From: Halobacteriales archaeon QS_4_69_34
Lineage (GTDB): Archaea; Halobacteriota; Halobacteria; Halobacteriales; Halococcaceae
DNA: 64,000 nucleotides
Reading direction: 5' to 3'
NCBI GenBank assembly: GCA_003021045.1
Contig: PXRN01000003.1
Coordinates: forward strand, 64,001-128,000
Part shown: positions 8,821 through 17,298 of the stretch, in pieces
Layout: the number at the start of each line of letters is the position of its first letter
How positions within the stretch are numbered: position 1 is the first letter of the stretch
Program-made: the position numbers and the translations under genes
The notes under the pieces: model-generated
The model's database searches: none
What the model was told of the DNA's origin: nothing
What the model saw: the letters and a program-made list of their open reading frames with translations, nothing else

Positions 8821-9042
8821 TCATCCCCCGCCGGCGTCCGCGTCCGCCGTGTCCACCTCGGCCGCGCCCGCGTCGGCCGCGGGGCCGCTCCCCGGCGCGA
8901 CCTGCTCGCGGAGTTCGTCCCACGACTCGTGGAACCCGTAGTTCGACGCCTCGCTGGCGCCCGCCGCCTCCCGGTAGACGTCGTCGTACTCGAGGAGCGT
9001 CGTCCACCCGTCGTGTGCGGTGTAACCACAGTACTGGCACAC
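8821..9042 (-). CDS. Small CxxC protein, possible zinc-binding mini-protein
   Basis: 73 residues beginning MCQYCGYTAHDGWTTLLEYD: a single CxxC (C2, C5) at the extreme N-terminus followed by an acidic body and a low-complexity Ala/Asp/Gly tail. The acidic composition and codon use fit a real haloarchaeal gene better than the Arg-rich alternative frames. One CxxC alone would need a partner or dimer to hold zinc. Function unknown; it follows the G3E GTPase convergently. Confidence 0.6.
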   Translation of the reverse strand: MCQYCGYTAHDGWTTLLEYDDVYREAAGASEASNYGFHESWDELREQVAPGSGPAADAGAAEVDTADADAGGG

Positions 9043-9166
9043 GGTCGCGCTACTCGCGCGACGGTGTTAGGTGTTGTGCCGCCTCGAACGACTCACACCG
9101 AGCGCGGCGACGTCGGCCGCCCGCGCGGTTCACGGCGGGACGACGGCGCGGGGAGCGGTCGGTGGC

Positions 9167-10000
9167 CTACGCCCGCCCGGCTTCGACGTCCTCGCTTTCG
9201 GCCTCCGTCGGCTCCGAGGCCGTCCCGCGCGGCTCCAACACGAGATACTCATACAGGTACACCCCGAGGACGGCCCCGACGATCGGACCGAGGACGTAGA
9301 TCCACGCCTGCTCCCAGAGGTTGGGCGCGCCCTCGACGCCGAGCAGGCTCGCGACCGTGTTCGCGGCGTACGGTCCCAGCGTGCGGGCGGGGTTGAACGA
9401 GGCTCCGCTGATGTTGCCCGTCGCGAGGACCCCTGCGGCGACGATGAAGCCGATGAGGAACCCGGCCAGCCGCTCGGGACCCCGATCGTCGACGGCGACG
9501 GCCATGATCACGATCATCAGGAAGAAGGTGATGACGATCTCGTTCAGCAGGGCCTGCCACGGGACGACGCCGGGGAAGACCGCGGTCGCGCCCAGCGCGC
9601 CGACCCGTGCCGCCTCGGGGCCGCGAATGGCGAGAAACGAGAGCGCGCCGGCGAGCCCGCCGAGAAGCTGTGCGACCAGGTAGACTCCGGCTGCCCGCGC
9701 CTCGATCCGGTCGGTCAGCCAGAACGCGACGGTGACCGCGGGATTGATGTGCTGGCCCGACACGGGCCCGAAGACGTAGATCGGCAGCGCGACCGCGGCC
9801 CAGAACGCGAGCGCGATGCCGACCCAGCCGAGCGTACCCAGCCCTAGTCCCCCAGTGACGAACTCCCCGCCACCGCCCGTGACGCCCGGCGGGACGGTGA
9901 GAAAGTCGATCACGACCGCACCGGCACCGAAAAAGACGATCGAGTACATCCCCAGAAACTCCGCGAGCGCCTTCTGTGTGAGCGTGTACTCCTCGGTCAT
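9167..10000 (-). CDS. Aquaporin / glycerol facilitator (MIP family)
   Basis: 277-residue six-helix channel. Both NPA half-helix motifs are intact: GQHINPAVT (NPA 86-88) and GASFNPARTLGP (NPA 203-205) with Arg206 of the ar/R filter. Helix 1 has ALAEFLGMYSIVFFGAG and the C-terminus is an acidic tail (EAESEDVEAG). Water versus glycerol selectivity is not decided by what I can see. ATG at 10000 overlaps the stop of a ten-codon leader frame whose sequence repeats the start of this gene (see 9997-10029). Confidence 0.95.
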   Translation of the reverse strand: MTEEYTLTQKALAEFLGMYSIVFFGAGAVVIDFLTVPPGVTGGGGEFVTGGLGLGTLGWVGIALAFWAAVALPIYVFGPVSGQHINPAVTVAFWLTDRIEARAAGVYLVAQLLGGLAGALSFLAIRGPEAARVGALGATAVFPGVVPWQALLNEIVITFFLMIVIMAVAVDDRGPERLAGFLIGFIVAAGVLATGNISGASFNPARTLGPYAANTVASLLGVEGAPNLWEQAWIYVLGPIVGAVLGVYLYEYLVLEPRGTASEPTEAESEDVEAGRA

Positions 10001-10029
10001 GTCCGCGTGAGCGTGTAGTCGTCAGTCAT
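9997..10029 (-). CDS. Ten-residue leader peptide duplicating the aquaporin start
   Basis: ATG at 10029 encodes MTDDYTLTRT and then TGA, whose last two bases and the aquaporin ATG overlap as ATGA. The aquaporin itself begins MTEEYTLTQK, so the leader is a near copy of the first ten codons. It may be a fossil of a short tandem duplication or a true upstream minicistron that couples translation. Expression is not shown by sequence. Confidence 0.5.
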   Translation of the reverse strand: MTDDYTLTRT

Positions 10030-10052
10030 GAAAAATGCGTGGTGTGAGCCGG

Positions 10053-11216
10053 TCAGGGCTCCAGGAGGACCTTCGTGACGCCCTCCTCGCGATCGTCGAA
10101 GCGCTGATACATCTCGGGGGCGTTCTCCAGGGGCTCGCGGTGGGAGACGTAGAAGCTGGGGTCGGCTCGCCCCTCGATGATCATGTCGCGCAGCCGGCGG
10201 TTGTACTGCTTGACGTCGCACTGACCGGTGCCTAACTTCTGGCCCTTCTCGAAGAGCTTCCCGAAGTCGATGCCCAATCTCCCTTGGCCGGCCATCGCGT
10301 CCGGTGCGCCCGGATCGGAGGGGACGTACAGCCCGACGATGCCGAGCTGGCCGGTCGGGCGTACGGTGTGGATGAGGTTGTTGAGGACGATCGCCGGGTT
10401 CTCCCGGGCGGCGTCGTAGGCGCCGTCGCCCTCCTTGTCGGAATCGATCGCCTGGTAGCCGACGGCGTCGACGCCCTTGTCGACGCCGCCCCCGTGGGCC
10501 TCCTTGATCTGCTCGACCGGGTCCTGTTCCTCGAAGTTGATCGGGTGAGCGTCACAGTACTCTTCGGCTAGATCGAGTCGGCTGGGGACGCGATCGACGA
10601 TGTAGATCTCGGAGGCCCCCTGAAGCTTCGCGCTGTAGGCGGCCATCGTGCCGACGGGACCTGCTCCATAGATCGCGATCGACTCGCCCGGCTGGAGGTT
10701 CGCCAGTCGGGTGCCGTGCCACCCGGTCGGAAAGATGTCCGCGAGCAGCGCGAAGGCGTCCTCGTGTTCGTCGCCCTTCGGGAGCTGGAGGGCGTTGAAG
10801 TCCGCATACGGCACGCGGAGCTTCTCGGCCTGCCCGCCCTTGTAGGGACCCATCGCCACGTAGCCGTACGCGCCGCCGGCGAAGCCCTCGTTGACGTTGG
10901 TACAGAAGCCGGTCTTGCCGTTCTCGCAGTTCTCACAGAACCCACAGGCGACATTGAACGGCATGACGACACGGTCGCCCTCCTCGATCGTGCTCACCGC
11001 GTCGCCGACCTGCTCGACGATCCCCATGTTCTCGTGGCCGAAGACGATCCCCGGCTCGGCGTCCGTCCGGCCCTCGTACATGTGGAGGTCCGACCCGCAG
11101 ATACACGACGTCGTGATGTCGACCACCACATCGTTGGGATGTTCGATCGTCGGTTCGTCGACCTCCTCGACCGCCACGTTGTGTTCTCCCTGATACACGA
11201 CTGCACTCATTGACAT
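10053..11216 (-). CDS. Zinc-dependent alcohol/formaldehyde dehydrogenase-type MDR enzyme
   Basis: 388 residues. The catalytic zinc site is C40-G-S-D plus H61-E62; the structural zinc lobe is C91, C94, C97, C105 (CGFCENCENGKTGFC). The cofactor motif is GAGPVG (about 178-183). The length and the FAGGAYGYVAMGPYKGGQAE block resemble the glutathione-independent formaldehyde dehydrogenase branch, so an NAD(P)-linked aldehyde/alcohol oxidation is likely. ATG at 11216 is favoured over 11210 because GGAGGG lies 8 bases upstream. Divergent from the membrane glycosyltransferase at 11440. Confidence 0.92.
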   Translation of the reverse strand: MSMSAVVYQGEHNVAVEEVDEPTIEHPNDVVVDITTSCICGSDLHMYEGRTDAEPGIVFGHENMGIVEQVGDAVSTIEEGDRVVMPFNVACGFCENCENGKTGFCTNVNEGFAGGAYGYVAMGPYKGGQAEKLRVPYADFNALQLPKGDEHEDAFALLADIFPTGWHGTRLANLQPGESIAIYGAGPVGTMAAYSAKLQGASEIYIVDRVPSRLDLAEEYCDAHPINFEEQDPVEQIKEAHGGGVDKGVDAVGYQAIDSDKEGDGAYDAARENPAIVLNNLIHTVRPTGQLGIVGLYVPSDPGAPDAMAGQGRLGIDFGKLFEKGQKLGTGQCDVKQYNRRLRDMIIEGRADPSFYVSHREPLENAPEMYQRFDDREEGVTKVLLEP

Positions 11217-11439
11217 CTGTTGTTCCCTCCGCGTCTCAGAGACGAGACGAGAGGTGATAACGGTTCCCCTGATCGTGTATCCGATCCGCACGAGCGACTG
11301 GCCGACCCCAGCGACCGGGCCCGAAGCCCCCGTGTCCGGGGCCCAGTCCCACGCAGCCGCCGGCCGCGTTCCTGGGACCCGGCTGCGCCGCGATGGACAG
11401 ATTCTTTCGGCGGCCCCGAAGAGGGTCGAGCGGACAGTC

Positions 11440-13773
11440 GTGACCGACCGGACCGATCGCCGCCTCCGGAGACAGCACGCGACGCGGATCGCCGCGTTCG
11501 GCCTCGCGGCGCTCGCGGGCGCGCTCGTCTTTCTGGTGGCGATCGAGCTGTTCCCGTATCACTCGATCAACCACGACGAGGGCGTCTACCTCGAACAGGC
11601 GGCACTGCTGCTCGACGGGCGGCTCTGGCTTTCGCCGCCAGCCGTGGAGGCGTTCCGGCCGTGGTTCTTCGTTCGGGATGGGGGCAGGCTCTACCCGAAG
11701 TACGCACCCGTGCCCGCGGTCGTCTTCGCCGTCGGGATGGCGCTCGGGAGCGCGCGGCTCTCGCTCGCCGCGGTGGCCGCCGGGAACGCCGCCCTCGTCT
11801 ACGGACTCGGGAGCGCGGCGTTCGATCGCCGCACGGGCGCACTCGCCGTCCTCCTGCTGATCGCCTCGCCGCTGTTTCTCCTCACCTCGGCGCTCTTTCT
11901 CCCCTACGCGCCGACGACCCTGCTGAACCTCCTGTTCGCGCTCGCGTACGTCCGCGCCGTGCGCCGGGGAAGCCGTCGATGGGCGGCGCTCGCGGGCGTG
12001 GCCATCGGGCTCGCCTTCTTTGCCCGGCCCTACACCGCCGTCCTGTTCGCCCTCCCGTTCGTCGCCCACGCACTCCTGACCCTCGCCCGCCGGTTCCGTC
12101 GCGCCCGTCGGTTCGAACGCGCCGGCGAACCGGACGGAGCCGATGGGGCCGGCAGGGTCGGCCCGGCCGGCGCGGCCGGCGAGTCCCGAACCCGATCGAC
12201 CGGGACCGATCCCCGGAAGTCGTTCGTCGCGGCGCTCGGGCGATACGCCGCCGTAGCCGTGCCCGCCCTGCTGTTCGTCGGCGTCGCGTTCGGGTACAAC
12301 GCGCTCGTGACCGGTGACGCCCTCACCTTCCCCTACGAGGCGTTCGCGCCTCGGGACGGCCTCGGTTTCGGCCGGCGGCGACTGCTCGACCACGCGGTGA
12401 CCTACACCCCGGCGTTGGCCGTCGCGGCGAACGCTCGCGTCCTGTGGGCCTTCGCCACCCGCTGGGCCGCTGCCGGCCCGATCGGGACCGTCCTCGCCGG
12501 CGTGGGAGTTGCCGTCGCGGTGGCCCGGGCCGTGCGCGCTCGTGCTGGCTGGATGGGAGTCGACGGACCGACGTCCGCCGACGGGAGTCCGTCGGGCGCG
12601 AGCCGGCCAGCCGTCGACCGGACCGACCGTATCGACCTCACCGACGGCGGCGTGCGCGCGCTGCTCGTCGGGGTCACCGTCTCGGTGATCCTCGGGAACG
12701 TCCTTTTCTGGGGCAATCTCAACCTCCTCGGCCGGCTTGGGGTCCCGGGCGATGGCTTCGTCGCCCACTTCGGCCCGTTCTATCATTTCGACCTCCTCGC
12801 GCCGCTCTCGATCTTCGGGGCCGTGGGCGCGCTCGCCCTCGTCGGGCGGGTCCGCGCCGTCGCCCGCGAGCGCTGCTCGCCCCGGGCCGCGTGGACGCTC
12901 GTGCTCGTTCTCCTACTACTGTCGCTGCCGGTCGTCGCCGTCGCCGAGCGGGGCGTCCTCGGCCCCCCGATCGAGCGGAACGCGGCCTACACCGAGCGCT
13001 ACGAGCGGGCGTACGTCCCCTTCGAGAACCGCACGCTCGACGACGCGCTCGTCTACGTGCCGACGCCCTACGGCGACTGGCTCGCCCACCCCTTCCAGTC
13101 GCTTCGCAACGGCGGCTCGCTCGACGGCCCCGCCGTGTACGCGCTCGACGGGCCTCCCGAACGGGACTTCGCCGTCCTCGACGCCTTCCCGAACCGAACA
13201 CCCTACCGGTACACCTACCGCGGCGAGTGGACGCCCGCTCCCGACGGGACGATCACGGCCCGCCTCCAGCGCCTCCGGGTGCGCGAGGGCGCTCGCCACC
13301 GGATCACGACGACCGTCGGCGTCCCCGCGGGCAGCGAGTCGGCATCGGTCCGGCTCAGCACGGGAGCGGGGGCCGTCCAGTACGCCGTCGAGAACATCAC
13401 TACCGAGGTCGCCGTCGAGTGGATCGTCGGGACCGACGGCGCGTGGGTGGTAGGCGAGAGCCTGCGTCCCTTCGGCGCGAACCGGACGCTCGCGCTCGAG
13501 GGGACCGGGGAGGTGGCGCTCTCGATCACCTTCGTCGGACCGGGAGGATCGACCGTCACCTACCGCCAGGAGCTCGCGGTCGCCAGCGGGGATGGACGAA
13601 CGCGGCTGCTCTGGCCCCCCGAGACGACCGTCTGCCGGCTCGTCACCGACTGCGGCCGCGAGGGGAGCTATCTCCCCGGGGCGGACGGGTACCTCGACGG
13701 CGTAACGTTGAACGCGACGGTCGAGACACGGAACAGCGGGAACGCGACGGCGAGCGCGGACCGGAGCGTGTGA
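11440..13773 (+). CDS. Polytopic GT-C glycosyltransferase-like membrane protein (PMT/ArnT type)
   Basis: About 777 residues. After the first membrane helix comes HSINHDEGVYLEQAALLLDGR, matching the acidic catalytic loop (DE) of GT39/ArnT-like enzymes that use lipid-linked sugars. About ten hydrophobic helices follow, with two low-complexity loops, then an extracytoplasmic C-terminal domain of some 250 residues rich in Thr/Val beta-type sequence with N-glycosylation sequons. GTG at 11440 (TDRTDRRLRRQHATRIAAFG) is chosen because the open frame upstream to 11254 overlaps the divergent promoter region. Sugar donor and acceptor unknown. Confidence 0.82.
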   Translation: MTDRTDRRLRRQHATRIAAFGLAALAGALVFLVAIELFPYHSINHDEGVYLEQAALLLDGRLWLSPPAVEAFRPWFFVRDGGRLYPKYAPVPAVVFAVGMALGSARLSLAAVAAGNAALVYGLGSAAFDRRTGALAVLLLIASPLFLLTSALFLPYAPTTLLNLLFALAYVRAVRRGSRRWAALAGVAIGLAFFARPYTAVLFALPFVAHALLTLARRFRRARRFERAGEPDGADGAGRVGPAGAAGESRTRSTGTDPRKSFVAALGRYAAVAVPALLFVGVAFGYNALVTGDALTFPYEAFAPRDGLGFGRRRLLDHAVTYTPALAVAANARVLWAFATRWAAAGPIGTVLAGVGVAVAVARAVRARAGWMGVDGPTSADGSPSGASRPAVDRTDRIDLTDGGVRALLVGVTVSVILGNVLFWGNLNLLGRLGVPGDGFVAHFGPFYHFDLLAPLSIFGAVGALALVGRVRAVARERCSPRAAWTLVLVLLLLSLPVVAVAERGVLGPPIERNAAYTERYERAYVPFENRTLDDALVYVPTPYGDWLAHPFQSLRNGGSLDGPAVYALDGPPERDFAVLDAFPNRTPYRYTYRGEWTPAPDGTITARLQRLRVREGARHRITTTVGVPAGSESASVRLSTGAGAVQYAVENITTEVAVEWIVGTDGAWVVGESLRPFGANRTLALEGTGEVALSITFVGPGGSTVTYRQELAVASGDGRTRLLWPPETTVCRLVTDCGREGSYLPGADGYLDGVTLNATVETRNSGNATASADRSV

Positions 13774-13944
13774 CCGGGCCTACTCTCGCGACGGGTCCAC
13801 TCCGTAGTGGTGCCGGTCGTCCCGGCACAACCCATCGATCCGACGACGGTTTCCACGTGGATGACCCTCACCGGGAGGGCCGGAACTTCAACAACGCCGG
13901 CCACGGTGCTCGCGAGCCTCTTCCGAGCACGGAAGAAACACCCC

Positions 13945-14856
13945 CTACCGATAGCCGAGCGCGCGCAGGTGCTCGCAGACCGCCTCGTCGCTAGCATCCG
14001 AGCGGTGGTCGCTATCAGGCGTCTCGGCGACGGTCTCGCGCTGACCGTCGGCGACGACTGCCCACGGGACAGTCACAAGCTTGGGATGATATAATCCTGT
14101 CGGGTGGCCGTACTGTCGGAGTCCCAGCGGCGGGACGCGCTCGCCGAGCAACTCGCCGTGGTCGGCCGAGATCACGACTCGGCCCTCGATCCCGCTGAGT
14201 AGCTCGCACACGCTGTTGAGTGCGAGATCGAGGTTTTGCTGATAGGCCCGTCGGACGAGCTGCGGCGTAACCGACTCGTCGGTACTCCACTCACTTTCGC
14301 GCACGACGTCGGGGAACCGTTCGCCAAGCGACCCCAGAAACGGGGCATGGGGCTGGACGTAGTGGACGATATGACGTTTGCGAGGGTATCGATCGTGCAT
14401 ATCGAGCGCACGGCGAGTCACGGTGCCGGGCGTCACCACGGACTGGCCGTTGACTTCCTCCTGGCCGTCTTGCCAGACCCCCTCGACGGCGTGTAACTCG
14501 GCGTCGAGACTGTCGGCGTAGCGCTCGTAGTGTCCGTTCGCGGTCGTATAGACAGTATCGAGATAGGACTCACTACCAAAGGTTGCTCGCACCCAGTCGA
14601 GAGTGGTCGTGGCGGGGGAGGCCTGCGACGCAACCGCAGCGTCGAGGGCGTCCGCGGCGGCGAGCGCGTCGTACCGGCAGGCATCAAGGATGACGAGCGT
14701 ATCCCACGCTTCGGCCATTACATCAAGCGCGTCGGCGTCCGCCGGTGGGGAGTACCATCGCCGGGCAGCCTTGCGGGCGAGACCGTGGCGCGGACTCACG
14801 CTTGCGGCGTACTGCTCGCGCAGCGTCCGAAACTTCGATGTCAGCGGGAGGTCCAT
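13945..14856 (-). CDS. Sulfatase/alkaline phosphatase-fold protein
   Basis: 303 residues. LVILDACRYDAL gives the first metal-binding Asp and candidate nucleophile region, HIVHYVQPHAPFLG the middle His cluster, and VVISADHGELLGERV the conserved DHGE metal site. This short branch is common beside haloarchaeal glycosylation genes; the substrate (phospho- or sulfo-sugar, lipid phosphate) is not known. No signal peptide is seen, so it may act on the cytoplasmic side. Convergent with the membrane glycosyltransferase, with 171 bp between them. Confidence 0.88.
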   Translation of the reverse strand: MDLPLTSKFRTLREQYAASVSPRHGLARKAARRWYSPPADADALDVMAEAWDTLVILDACRYDALAAADALDAAVASQASPATTTLDWVRATFGSESYLDTVYTTANGHYERYADSLDAELHAVEGVWQDGQEEVNGQSVVTPGTVTRRALDMHDRYPRKRHIVHYVQPHAPFLGSLGERFPDVVRESEWSTDESVTPQLVRRAYQQNLDLALNSVCELLSGIEGRVVISADHGELLGERVPPLGLRQYGHPTGLYHPKLVTVPWAVVADGQRETVAETPDSDHRSDASDEAVCEHLRALGYR

Positions 14857-15194
14857 GCTACTCGTCGCTTCGGCAGCTCAAAAACGCTTTGTGGGAGTGA
14901 GTCGGCCCCTGCAGTCGAACGAGAGCACGAAGGGACACGACGGATCCACCATCGGAGCGGCGCTGGTAGTGGTGTGCTCGCGGCTGGCGTGGACGATCCG
15001 AGCCGGATCGAGTGCACGAGTGTGGCAACACGCGCGGAACGGTCGGCCGAATACGACGACTCGTATCCGTGAGGGGGAGTGCGATCTTCAGGCGCGAGAG
15101 AAGTGATCCACCTACTCTCGGGGGGACGACGGAAACGGGCGAGGTTGCAGTCGCCGGCACAAGCGGTTCATGCAGCGGAGGAGAAGCGAAGGCC
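14857..15194. other. Intergenic, no gene recognised
   Basis: 338 bp between divergent genes at 14856 (minus) and 15195 (plus). Open frames here have no acidic bias and no motif that I recognise. From here rightward the base composition begins to fall, marking the approach to the AT-richer island. Confidence 0.45.
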
Positions 15195-15485
15195 ATGGCA
15201 TCCGGATCCGACGAAGAGGCGATCTCGTGCGAACTCTGCGGGGAGGAGTTCAACCGGAGAGAGCAGCTCAACGAACATATGAAAGACGGTCACGATTCCA
15301 CCGGCGAAGAAACCCGAGGAGAAAGCGAGGGCGCTGCTGCCGCTTCCGGGGATGCGAGCGCATCGACGGGTTCGATGACCGTCGAAACCAACGAGTCACC
15401 GTCCGCCGCGGAGCCTGGCGAGGCAACCGGCCCCGGACAGGACGATGAGGTTCGTCCCGAGCCGGATGACAACAACGAGAACTGA
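15195..15485 (+). CDS. C2H2-like zinc-finger mini-protein with acidic tail
   Basis: 96 residues. One finger near the N-terminus: CELCGEEFNRREQLNEHMKDGH, i.e. CxxC then HxxxxH with a 12-residue finger between, close to the classical C2H2 spacing. The rest is a disordered Ser/Ala/Glu/Asp-rich tail. Such single-finger proteins are frequent in haloarchaea and are thought to bind nucleic acid or protein partners; no target is evident. ATG at 15195 follows a GGAGGAGAAG purine run. Confidence 0.78.
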   Translation: MASGSDEEAISCELCGEEFNRREQLNEHMKDGHDSTGEETRGESEGAAAASGDASASTGSMTVETNESPSAAEPGEATGPGQDDEVRPEPDDNNEN

Positions 15486-15500
15486 TTTAGCGGGGTAAAC

Positions 15501-15745
15501 CTATCGGGGGTCCTCGAGGTAGAGTTCGTTTTCCCCGTAGCGGTCGACATGCTCGCTGCTCAGGTCATTTCCATCGGAATCGTCCAGTCTCAGAAGTGTT
15601 TAACTTCGTCGGTGAGGCTGCCCTGCTCTTTGGTGGTCGATTCGACCGTAGCGTGATCGCCGTGGGCCTGCCTTACCCGTCCGAGTTGATCGTCTTCCGC
15701 GTTCAGGACGTTGCTATCTATACTATCGGTGAAATTTCGTGCCAT
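15501..15745 (-). pseudogene. Frameshifted PRC-barrel-like small protein
   Basis: ATG at 15745 opens a 51-codon frame (starts MARNFTDSIDSNVLNAED, ends LTDEVKHF) stopped by TGA at 15590-15592. One base out of phase, the same sense continues as LRLDDSDGNDLSSEHVDRYG and ENELYLEDPR to a stop at 15501-15503. Joined, the ~81 residues have the layout of small haloarchaeal PRC-barrel proteins (NADGxxxGxV...LTDxxxxxL...VxxxxxxELxL). A one-base loss near 15593 explains both halves. The AT-rich start region (TATATT just upstream) would be its promoter. Confidence 0.62.
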
Positions 15746-15949
15746 ATATTATGAACTGGAATCGAGGCCCCTATCGCCTCGTTGTTTGCTCTCGCCGGTC
15801 TCTCGATCCACCTACTCGGTGTCTGCTATCGGTCTCTACCGAGGAGTTCACGAGCGTGACGAGCAGGATTTGTGACGTACTGTCGAGAACGGACAGAGTA
15901 GGGCCTCCCACGTTACTTTCCACACTCGAGAACCAACAGGGTACATCGA

Positions 15950-16535
15950 TCGCCGCCTCGACTCCCATGAGAGTGTGATGGAATCGCCAGGGCTCAGTTG
16001 ATCGAATATTTCCGCCGCTGACCTCCTCGTTGGACGATCTCCACGTAGGGATCTTCACCCCAGCCGAGCCTGAGGCCAACACTACGGAATCCTCCTCTAC
16101 CTCGAACACTCCATCCTCGATCGAGGCCTTCCGGGATTGTGACTCGATTTCGACCGTGGACTCGTCGGTCGTCGGATCGAGTTCGGACACCCGTATTGAA
16201 GTTTTGATGTTCCCGTATCCATCCACGTGACAGACGGTAATCTCCGGCTTTACCGGTATGTCGTCCAGAGATCGCTCTTTTCCTATCGAGTCCGGCTCTC
16301 CACGAGCGACTTCGGCAACGTGGGCGGGGAAGTGGTCGCGAGAACGGAACTGAGAGCCTCTCTCGGGAGCGTCCACCTCTCGGAATTCCTGGATGTTGTC
16401 CTTGATGAACGGTAGACTGTAGCCGCCGTCGACTGCCAGGACGGGGACACCGTTTCCTAGTTCGAGATAGCGGAGCTGTTCGCCTTCGTTCGATCGTCCC
16501 GGAGCTCTGCGTCCGCCATCCCTCTCGGGGCTCGA
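15950..16535 (-). pseudogene. SAM hydroxide adenosyltransferase (DUF62) remnant, 5'-truncated and frameshifted
   Basis: The minus strand retains about the last 180 residues of a haloarchaeal SAM hydrolase in pieces: APRGMADAELRDD, then a frame change near 16493 to SNEGEQLRYLELGNGVPVLAV, GSQFRSRDHFP and VCHVDGYGNIKTSIRVSEL, another change near 16050 to GEDPYVEIVQRGG, and a last one to SAAEIFDQLSPGDSITLSWE. The family normally starts ~70 residues earlier, and that part is absent. It once hydrolysed SAM to adenosine and methionine. At least three frameshifts plus the missing N-terminus show it is dead. Confidence 0.75.
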
Positions 16536-16558
16536 CGCCGCTTGCCTATGCGCGCCCA

Positions 16559-16819
16559 ATGTTGAATATCCGCTACTACCGAAGGGAGACCGTGTCGGAG
16601 GACGATCCCCACGAGCGCGATATCACGCTCGCAAAGGAAAAAGACGAGGAGAGCCCACCAGAAGAGGCCGAGGCAGAGGCCGAGCGCGAGGAAGCCGCCG
16701 AGGAAGCACGTGAGGACGAGGCCGAGCAGGCCCGCGAGGAAGCCAAACAGCGCGAAGCAGCCGCCCGCGAGGCCGAAAACCCGGACAATCACCGCGACGA
16801 ACCACCGCACAACAGCTGA
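16559..16819 (+). CDS. Small charged coiled-coil protein (uncertain)
   Basis: 86 residues if ATG 16559 is used, 76 if GTG 16592 is used (VSEDDPHERDITLAKEKDEE follows). The body is almost only Glu, Ala, Arg, Asp and Gln with a heptad-like pattern, AEREEAAEEAREDEAEQ and similar. The opposite strand over the same bases is an implausibly uniform hydrophobic frame, which is what a Glu/Ala/Arg helix gives when read backwards. Acidic composition favours the plus strand. No family recognised. Confidence 0.45.
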   Translation: MLNIRYYRRETVSEDDPHERDITLAKEKDEESPPEEAEAEAEREEAAEEAREDEAEQAREEAKQREAAAREAENPDNHRDEPPHNS

Positions 16820-17298
16820 CGAGCGAAGCCGACGACTGCCTCCGATCGAACGATCACATCCGATAGAGAAACGGGCATCGGTATCGGTCCCGGCGAGTGG
16901 GACCCTCGGACCCCGCCCATCCTGTCTTCCCTGGCGGAAGGAGGTCGACTACTGGCTCACGAAAATATCGAACCGTATCGGCACGAACCGCTACGACGAT
17001 AGTTCCTGTTGAACTGTGTACGACGCCAGGAACCCACCGATCGTAAGCGTTCTATCAGCGATCGGCAATGTTAGACTATTCTACAGTTTGACGCTGCTAG
17101 ATTGAGGCTGAACTGAGCCGAGTTCCTCGAGTGTGGTCCAACCGCCTCGAAGAACTCCAGGTGGAGGTCACGAACTGCTCGGAAGTACTGTCGTTGGACG
17201 CGGATCGGGCCCACACCAGCGACCGTCGGCGACTCTCTCGTTGAACTCGTCGGGTGGGTCGACTCCGAAGAGTAGGGGGAGACGCGTTCGAGCAGGCC
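16820..17298. other. Gene-free stretch, possibly decayed mobile DNA
   Basis: 479 bp at the 3' side of the gene at 17299. It contains AT-rich patches (for example 17070-17110) and several in-frame stops on every frame. I looked for transposase blocks and saw none clear enough to call. It is likely decayed sequence of the accessory island. Confidence 0.4.

Noticed and set aside
16457-16810. Very hydrophobic minus-strand frame (117 residues)
   Set aside because: It is the mirror of a Glu/Ala/Arg coiled coil on the plus strand, has a low-complexity Leu/Gly/Phe pattern, and its end overlaps the SAM hydrolase remnant.
16990-17110. Possible insertion-sequence end (GTTCCTGTTGAACTGTG and an AT-rich patch)
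   Set aside because: It faintly recalls IS6-type termini, but no partner repeat or transposase block could be matched.
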